Assembly: GCA_964035545.1 (NCBI GenBank)
Contig: OZ037773.1
Location: 5,348,251-5,412,250 of the forward strand
Direction: 5' to 3'
Source of the DNA: Bugula neritina
Taxonomy: Eukaryota; Bryozoa; Gymnolaemata; Cheilostomatida; Bugulidae
DNA length: 64,000 nt
The translations under genes were made by a program, and so were the position numbers. Shown piece by piece: positions 49,980-64,000 of the stretch. Every line of letters begins with the position of its first letter. Within the stretch, counting starts at the first letter, position 1. The notes under the pieces are model-generated. The model was not told the origin of the DNA and made no database searches. It saw only the letters and a list, made by a program, of their open reading frames with translations.

Positions 49980-52398
49980 TCACATATCACAGGCATGAAA
50001 ACATGCTACGGAATTCAGTGTAAATTCTATCCTTAAGAAGTAGACATGAATAAAGGTGGGAAAAAAATCACAACTCTGTAAGATTCTTTAAAATGAAAGA
50101 TCATTTAAATTATTCATATGGTGTCGTAAATTCCAGGGTGTGTGCTCCTTGCATTGAAAAGGAGTTCGGAGAAAAGGAAACAATCCCATGTCCTTTGAAT
50201 CGTGATGGGAGATGCACCAATCAGCCTTGCCAGAAGTCCGGTTTGAAAAAAAGTCACGTGGTCACAGATGTGCTGATAAATAAAAGTTTTACGGATGAGA
50301 TTTGTCAGTGCGAGAATCACAAGTATGGGTGCATTGCCAACCCTACTTGGGCTAACTTAAATGTAGGTTTTCATTTATAAAATTTACTTGTTTGTAGAAT
50401 GTGATGTCATATTGCTAGTACATATAGAAGTTGTTTTAATTATATAAAATATTATATTTATAGAAGCATCATGCATTTTTATATTAGGGAAATTGTTTTT
50501 GACATGTTATACCTAATATACACATGTACAACATGATATCTAATACTAAACATATAAGATATTATCTAACAATTAAAAAAAACTTACGCAAGCTCATAGT
50601 CACTATCCCTGCGAGAACCCTTGATGAAAAGGGTTTTCTATTAAATTAGGCTAAGGACTTATTTGAATGAGGCACAGAAGCAATTATGACTGAATGTTCA
50701 TCCTAACATCACCAATGGCCTTTGCCAGGGCTCAAACCCAAAATCTTTTGTTTACTAGGCAAACGCTCAAACCCATAGACCACTTATTTTATATAACATA
50801 TTATCTAATAATTATAATATATTGTATAAAATATAATATTTAACAATATACTATATGTACAATATAAAATACATTTGTGTTATGTATATATAGAGATCAT
50901 CCAAGTGTATATAACTGCCACTCTGTTCGTTGTATATATTGTTAAGTTCTACTTTAATTAAAGACAATAACATTAGAGCTGCAATGATTATTAGCAATTA
51001 TCTTCTCTTATACTTGTTCTTATCAACAAGGCAGTTCCCCATTAACCTGTCATGAAAATTTTAATTGGTTACCATAATATTTTTATAAGATTATAAGAAA
51101 GGTTGTAACTTATCAGGTAAATGTAGAAACACCTATAATACCAAAATCAGGGAAGGGTGGTGAATAGAATGCCCCCAGTTTCTCAGCTAGCTATAAACTT
51201 GAGCTATTGTACAAAAAGGTTTTTATAAGCCCTTTATGTGAAAACTCATCTATAATATTATATATTATAATTTAAGCAACAGTTTGAGTTTTTTGTGTGT
51301 TTTAGGCAAAGCATTGAACTTTTTTGTATACTTAACACAATGTGATTCATTGCTCAACACTTTGCTGTAGACACATCAAGCCGTCTGCAAGTATGTTCCC
51401 CAGAAATGCACCAACCAAGGGTGCTCGATGTTAATCTCTCGGCACATCCTGAGGTCACATGTAATGGACCACTGTGAGCATGCTCTAGACGATTGTAAAA
51501 AATGCGGCACTAAAATAAAAAAGAAAGATATCAAAGTAAGGGAACGTGTTCAATTCTCAAAGAAATATTTATAACTTTGAAAATTTGGTAGCAGTTCAAA
51601 AGCAAATTAGTCGTTCTCCGAGGCTAATGTTTTAAGGTTCTACACTAGATATGTATGCTTCATTTTACAAGCAGTTAATTTGATTAGTATCTCTATTCCA
51701 GGAACACTCCCAAAAATGTAAAGCAAAAGATTGCTGCGTAAGCTGCAAGGAAACATTCCCTGATAAAGAACACGTGAGTAGCTATATTAGTTGGTTACAG
51801 TAAAACACTTTCCACTAGTACAGGTTAACGTATATTTTCATATCAATTACATGTTCATTACTAAGTTACCACGCTTTAAATAGACCAGTTATGGCATGAT
51901 CTAATACCAATAGGCTACAGCAGAAATTACAGTACAATATGGTTTAACAGAAATATTGTATATAATTGTATGATTTTATTCTCTTTAGCTTGAGTACCAT
52001 CAAAAAATATTCCCATCTTGCATAAAAGAGGCTGGGAAATGCTATTTTTACAACAAGTGTGGATTTGAGACTACAAATGTGAATTCCATGAAAACTCATA
52101 TGAAAGAAGCTAGTGATGCTCATTATTCAGTGGCCACAACTCCAGGGAAACTCCTTAGTGGATTATCCATTCAAGTTCCACTGAAGGTAGATCTCTGCAG
52201 GAAATATGTTTATTTATTAAAATCAACTATAGTGTATGAGTTTACATTAGAGTAAAGCAAAAGTTGTAATATATTTTTGAACATTGCGGTTTCATTATAA
52301 CAATGTGTTTCACAATGGGAAGTTGTCAGTCCATGGACCAACGCAGGTGATATAAACCATGTGTGCGTGTATGTGTACGTGTGTTTGCGTGCGTGTGT

Positions 52399-52431
<33 letters not shown>

Positions 52432-55038
52432 TGTGTGTGTGTGCGTGTGCGTGTGCGTGTGCGTGTGTGTGTGCGTGCGTGCGTGCGTGTGTGTGTGTGT
52501 GTGTGTGCGTGTGCGCGTGTGTGTGTGTGCGTGTGCGGGTGCGTGTGCGTGTGTGTGTGCGTGCGTGCGTGCGTGTGTGTGTGTATGTGTGTGTGCGTGT
52601 GCGTGTGGTGCGTGCGTGCGTGGGTGCGTGTGTGTGTGTGTGTGGGAGTGTTTTTGTGTGATACATTATGCTCTTAGTGTAATCATATACAAGTGGTTAT
52701 CTTAATACTTTTTCAGTCTAACACAAGCTTGAAAGGAACAGAACTGTTTCAAACTGCCTCACCAGGTGATGTATAAAATCACATTATTAGATATTGTCAA
52801 GATACTCTAATTATAGCAAACTGACATATGCATGTGTTTATTTCTTTAAATTATAAAGTTTTTATTAATTTTAGTTCCTAAGCATTCTAAATTTTTGTAA
52901 AGTTAAAGTGTTTAAAAAATAAATTCAAAATTAATTTTGAACTGCAGATAGTCCTTTAACTTTATAATGTGGCAGAAAAAATAGCAGTACCTTAAAATTT
53001 TAGTGTTGTACTATAATTATGCATTTTTCAAGCTACTGGTAAATGTTTATTTTCCTTATTGAATAACATTTGTAAATGGTGAATGTTGCTTTCTTACAGG
53101 AAATATTCACGTGGCACCAAACAGTCAAAATTCCTCAGCAAAGTCTGTAAATGATGTTGGTAAAAAGGTGAGTAGACAGTCTCCATCAGTCTTGTTGCTT
53201 CTTTCATGTAAGCGGTGTGGAGTCCTTGTGTGGGCTGCAGTAACGATCTGTTTAGGGAAGACAACTTCTCCTTTGTGTAGCACTCTGATATGCATACACA
53301 TATGGTCCCTGGAGTTATCTTTTCGCTTCCCAGTAGCTACGCAGTATACGAACTATAACAATATTAGAGTATAAAAATACACCATATTCCTAAAACTTGC
53401 AGTGATCATAATATTATGTTAGAATTTTTTTGTTCTGAAACAGAAAACCAGTTCAATAAATTATGAAGGAAGATTGCTATGGCATATAAGTGATTACCGA
53501 GAGAAGAAGAAAATGGCGGAGTTGGGCAAAGGTCAATTGTACATCTCTAGCAGCTCCTTCTACAGCTCTCCGAAAGGCTACAAGATGCGCTGCAGAGTAA
53601 GCTGTTCCTTGTTTGAGTATTTTCGGTTTTCTTCAATTGCTTCAAATTTCCTTTCTTCAAAATGTGCTAAAAATAGTTTCATTCAGCAATTTCTTATTTT
53701 ACATAAACTGTAAAACATAATAAGCTAAGTTTATTTGGTACTTTAGTTGTTTTTGTAAGATGCTAGTATGTGATTTCTTTAGCTCCAACTTATTTACATA
53801 ATTAAGTAATCCTGGAAATAGTGATATAGTAGTTTATTTATATGGGGTTACAAATATTAGTTTCATGTTACAAAAGTTATTATCCTAACATAACATTTTA
53901 TGTTATAAACTGCTTGTATTTTTCTTTGCTACAATAGTAATTTGATTCTGTGAGCATTCGAGCTTCATTGTTATTGGAAACTGTTTTCACTACGCTACCA
54001 TAGTTTACTATATTGTATATAACATCATTTGCATGGAATGAATATAATATTCAGAACACCTGCACTAACAATAACTTTTATGTAATCTTGTTATAATTCA
54101 ATAGCATTATTCAAGACAGTCAGTTCACTTCAAGTATGTACTGCAGTATTACAAAAACTGCCTAGCGTAATGCTAACAAAGTAGAAATAATACTTCATAT
54201 ATATTTTCAGGTATATTTGAACGGTGACGGTTGTGCAAAAGATCAGTACCTTAGTGTTTATTTTATTCTCATGAAAGGAGAATTCGATGATTATTTGTCT
54301 TTCCCGTTTCAACAAAGAATTTCATTTAAACTCATTTGCCCATATGATGAGTCTAAAAACAAAACCGAATACCTATCAGTAAGTAGTGATTTTTATCTCT
54401 TTGATCTTTCTAATGCTGGTTATTTTTTATTATTACTGTTTGTTGGGTTAACTGATTAAATCAAATACAAAGCTTATTTAGCCAAAATAAATAGTGACTT
54501 TCAATTACTATAACAATTAACACGGTAGATAAAAAGTAACATTGAAAATTCAAAAATAGATAAAATCCTTTGAAAATTCAGGTTATGAGCTGCAACAGTA
54601 TATAATCGTACAAAATCTTAATAAGTAACATGATTACTTGAAGTTAAGTTGGTCTTGCAACATATACTGAATTTTTATGCCTTGAATAAAATCTACCCAT
54701 CCAAGGTGTAGAAGCAAAATTTTGCTTAGGCTATTAAGTAATATTTTATTGTTATATTGTTTATATAATGCTCTTTTATCATTTATTTCATTTAATTTTT
54801 TGTGGGACACTAATCTGATAACAAGCCAATGGCAACTCTCTCTATTGTAATAAACAAGACTAGGTTCCAATCACTGATTCAATGTTTTGCACAGATTGCA
54901 GGCAATGAGGCAGCTAGTCGTAGACCCCTAGGCTATGAGAATATTGCCTCTGGAATACCATTGTTTGCATCTCACAAGGAAATAGATGCATGGTACGTGA
55001 AGGAGAACAGCATCCAGATAGAGGTCAAAGTGATCTGA
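48915..55038 (+). CDS. TRAF: TRAF-B: divergent TRAF paralogue with reduced coiled coil
   Basis: Eleven coding exons: 48915-49009, 49323-49445, 50137-50362, 51371-51535, 51702-51773, 51989-52186, 52717-52765, 53100-53167, 53444-53596, 54211-54378, 54895-55038; total 1461 bp, 486 aa, phases consistent. Order: RING-like (CGICNDVV...CGSKVCAPC...CPL), TRAF-type zinc fingers ([34 protein letters not shown]) and C-terminal MATH domain ([21 protein letters not shown]). The 51-bp exon of its sisters is absent and the 181/83-bp coiled-coil exons are replaced by 49/68-bp exons of the same phases that encode a Ser/Asn-rich linker. In the MATH domain the serine triad that contacts receptor peptides in TRAF2 (SSSF) reads EAAS, and the Cys of NIASGCP is Ile. 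It is likely an adaptor or inhibitor that trimerises poorly and binds other ligands (inference). ATG 48915 is chosen because its exon joins in phase to the RING exon. Confidence 0.9.
49112..49164. repeat. (AC)n followed by (GT)n
   Basis: ACACAC at 49112-49129 and GTGTGT at 49136-49164 form a dinucleotide inverted pair in TRAF-B intron 1. Confidence 0.95.
49840..49980. repeat. (TTGA)n then (ATTT)n tetranucleotide repeats
   Basis: About 24 TTGA/TTAA units to 49937, then about nine ATTT units to 49980, in the TRAF-B intron inside the RING. Confidence 0.97.
50585..50784 (-). mobile_element. tRNA-derived SINE
   Basis: On the minus strand a Pol III A-box-like TGGTCTATGGG (50772-50782) is followed about 34 bp on by a B-box-like GGTTTGAGCCC (50728-50738), the spacing of a tRNA gene. 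The body continues about 140 bp to an A/T-rich end near 50585. The tRNA-like head is too diverged for a working tRNA. It lies in a TRAF-B intron, antisense to the gene. Confidence 0.6.
52360..52650 (+). repeat. (TG)n/(CG)n alternating purine-pyrimidine tract
   Basis: About 290 bp of GTGT, GTGC and GTGCGTGC units. Open frames exist in several frames on both strands only because the repeat lacks stops (Cys/Val/Arg and Thr/His/Ala repeats). It is a strong candidate for Z-DNA and sits in the TRAF-B intron where the sister genes carry their 51-bp exon. Confidence 0.96.
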
Positions 55039-55372
55039 AGAGTTCATTAAAGGACCCTGATTTGTAGAATTATTTTTACTACAACAGCTATAGAAGCTAC
55101 TCTGAGAAGCTTCTACAAAAATTATATAGGCATAAGGAGATGCTTCAATTACACTATTGGTTTACAGGTAATTGCACGTATCATAGTTTGCCATCACCAT
55201 TAAATACAACCATTAAGAATAAGAGTAGACAACTCTTTCAAGGAATTATCTAGCCCTCATAACTAGATGGCATGTAGGAAATAGTCTCTTCATCAAGGCT
55301 AAATCTAAAGAGCAAAGTCTAGCTACTATAAACGTGCTTTTAATCAAATGAATATGAAGTTATAATTTTTGT

Positions 55373-55378
55373 AATAAA
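55373..55378 (+). terminator. Candidate poly(A) signal of TRAF-B
   Basis: AATAAA about 335 bp after the TRAF-B stop codon. Confidence 0.4.
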
Positions 55379-57436
55379 AACATTAGTTTATTCAGATTTG
55401 AAAACTGCTTTTAAAAATCTAGCTGACAGTTAACATTTTATTCGTAGGCTGTCAAACTAATAATAAGCAAACTATGTAGTGTATACATTTAGAACAATTA
55501 ATTTCTTTTTAAAGCTTGATAGCACTAAATTAGTTGAAATATATTTTTGATACGTTTACATAAATATTTGTTCATTTTTTGTAGTTTCAAAGAAACTGAA
55601 GATTCAACAATCAAAACAATATTTATATCAAATTGAATAGCTGTTACCAACAAAACTACAGCAAGTTTGCTATAATCTATTAGTTACCAATTCTATTGCT
55701 GGCAAAATATATAAAAACAACTCCTAATTGATATTTTAATAAATTTTCAATGCAATATTTTTGGTCATACTTTGTTATTTGATTTTCAAAGATTTCTTCC
55801 TACTATAATTGTTGCTATGCCAGTGTTAGCTAATCCGCTCTATATAGTAACATGAAACACCACATGCACATCATTAAATTGCAGCACAGTAGACATCTTT
55901 TAGTTGAGAAAATTGCATAATAAACTTATATATTTAAATTATTAGCAAGCATATACTTCCCACCTAATCTACAGAAAAGATATGTTTTAAAGTTATTTAA
56001 GCCTGCATAATGTGCAGATTAATACCTTTAATATCATCTTTGAAACTATAAAAGTATATTAATTTAATTAGAGGCTTTGAGAGAAATTTTTAATTGAGAA
56101 CTTGGCATGTAAAAACTATTTTGCAGTGTGAAAATTTAAGAAGCTTCTTAGAAGCTTAGATTTTCAGTCAAATGGTGAAGTGAACAATCAACAATAGTGC
56201 ATACTAATCTTTAGACTATAAAATGTTGAACACGTAGGAGTTGAGTGACCTTGTATACTGGATAGCACTTTATTTTTACTATCTTGTAGTTATCTGCACT
56301 ATGCTAGGGAAATAGAGAAAACTTGATTTGTTTAGCAGTTATGCAAGCATACAAACTGGCACAAGCTCAAATTTCAAATTATACCTGTACAAAGAAAATC
56401 ATTTGAAACAGCCCCAGTTGGTGGTCATTGGGTTGAAGCACACTGGATGTATATAAAACTACTGTATGTACTCAGTCACCCCAAATTAGTGCTGCTTATA
56501 TATAGTTATATTCAATACAAAATAATAAGTAGCATAATAACAAAAGGCTGGTAGAGGTATAGTAGTAGTCAAAGCAGAATTATAATGATTGCTATAGAGC
56601 AAATAATCAAGGCACCACGGTGCTTTATAATTATAATGAGGCTTTGAGACTGTGAATATGGTGGAAAAGATTAGGACAATGCCAAGAATAGTAACAGTGT
56701 AAGACCAAATAATAGAACTAACCGATAGTAGAATGTATAACAACAAGTTATAGGCAAGTAAAAGTTTTTATGAGCATAATTAGGAAATCGTGATGGGGAA
56801 ATATTTTATTGTAAGCATAATAACTGAAAGTCAAATATGGTCCCTTGCTATTCTATAATCGAAGCAATGTTATGAATTGTGCTGTTTAAAAGATAGCCCT
56901 CCTTCACTCTCTAGCTATTTATATTTATTTTCATTTTTCGTTTTGCTGCATTTGTTTATTTTTTTTATTTGCTAAATAAGTTAGCATTCACAACCTACAC
57001 CTAAAAATGTTTTGCTTAGGTCTACACTCTACATAAACTACAATACTGCAGTATATTTCTAGTCTGATAGATAGAGACTAAAGTGGCGTATATATTTTGG
57101 GTTTTACAGTCGTAGATACGGACACTATTGTTGTTTAAGCATAGTAATGGGGATTTCCCCTGCTATTAGCAGAAATTCCTCCTAGAGTGTAAAAGTAAAC
57201 TTGTAATTACAAGCATACTGCTCACTATGAGAACATCACAATATAGTGAAACTTCCAAAACAACCCGAGTGAAGTAATCTGCTTGCTCACCACTCATTTC
57301 AGACACTTACTTGTGGCTTTCTGACCGATGTACAAGTAAGTTTCTTATACAGTAATAAATACAATATACGATTTAATAGATCACATATTTTTACATCATT
57401 AAAAAGAAAATTTTTTTTCAATAATTCTAACTTTTC
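55379..57436. other. Intergenic DNA between TRAF-B and TRAF-C
   Basis: AT-rich with no supported gene. A degenerate repeat with the motif AGACCAAATAATAGA occurs at about 56701 and again in the TRAF-C first intron at about 58001. The minus frame at 56486-56746 is from this repeat. Confidence 0.45.

Positions 57437-64000
<6,564 letters not shown>

Noticed and set aside
50728-50784. Functional tRNA gene
   Set aside because: The A- and B-boxes are diverged and a normal acceptor stem is not evident; it fits a SINE head better.
52310-52705. Long Cys/Val-rich and Thr/His-rich open frames on both strands
   Set aside because: They are translations of a TG/CG simple repeat that lacks stop codons, with no splice or similarity support.

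Overview
This is an AT-rich, intron-rich animal nuclear window, probably from a lophotrochozoan-type marine invertebrate (low confidence below Metazoa). The evidence is GT..AG exon structure, metazoan-only TRAF genes, many decayed transposons, and long TA, TG and minisatellite tracts. Most long open frames are chance frames or repeat translations. The real genes were rebuilt exon by exon from splice sites, reading phase and protein similarity.

Layout. 1-8.5 kb holds no host gene I can support. It carries a small inverted-repeat element (about 2619-2903) and a 3.5-kb terminal-inverted-repeat transposon (3891-7415) with a broken transposon-family gene that is itself interrupted by the 3' end of a LINE. 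8763-20047 (minus) is EIF3K, the smallest conserved eIF3 subunit. Seven coding exons are visible, and one central exon of about 80 bp could not be found inside a 7.6-kb intron that contains a decayed Ty3/gypsy-like gag. 20.1-26.7 kb is the EIF3K upstream region plus intergenic DNA with an hAT-type MITE flanked by a perfect 8-bp target duplication and a 767-bp inverted-repeat element.

From 26.7 kb to the right edge there is a head-to-tail array of three TRAF (TNF-receptor-associated factor) paralogues on the plus strand. TRAF-A (26755-43159) has 12 coding exons and 557 aa. TRAF-B (48915-55038) has 11 coding exons and 486 aa. TRAF-C (57437 to beyond 64000) is cut by the window edge. All share RING, TRAF-type zinc fingers, (coiled coil) and MATH/TRAF-C order with matching exon lengths and phases, so they arose by tandem duplication. 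TRAF-A is close to vertebrate TRAF3/TRAF2 in its MATH domain. TRAF-B has lost nearly all of the coiled coil and the serine triad of the peptide-binding groove. All three RING fingers lack the canonical zinc-binding histidine.

The 10.6-kb intron of TRAF-A between coiled coil and MATH is a transposon sink: a 2.9-kb element with 0.9-kb inverted repeats, a 23/51-bp minisatellite, a LINE remnant and a 420-bp hairpin element. TRAF proteins couple receptors of the TNF and Toll/IL-1 type to NF-kB and MAPK signalling, so the cluster is best read as a lineage-specific expansion of innate-immune adaptors in which one copy has diverged in oligomerisation and ligand binding.
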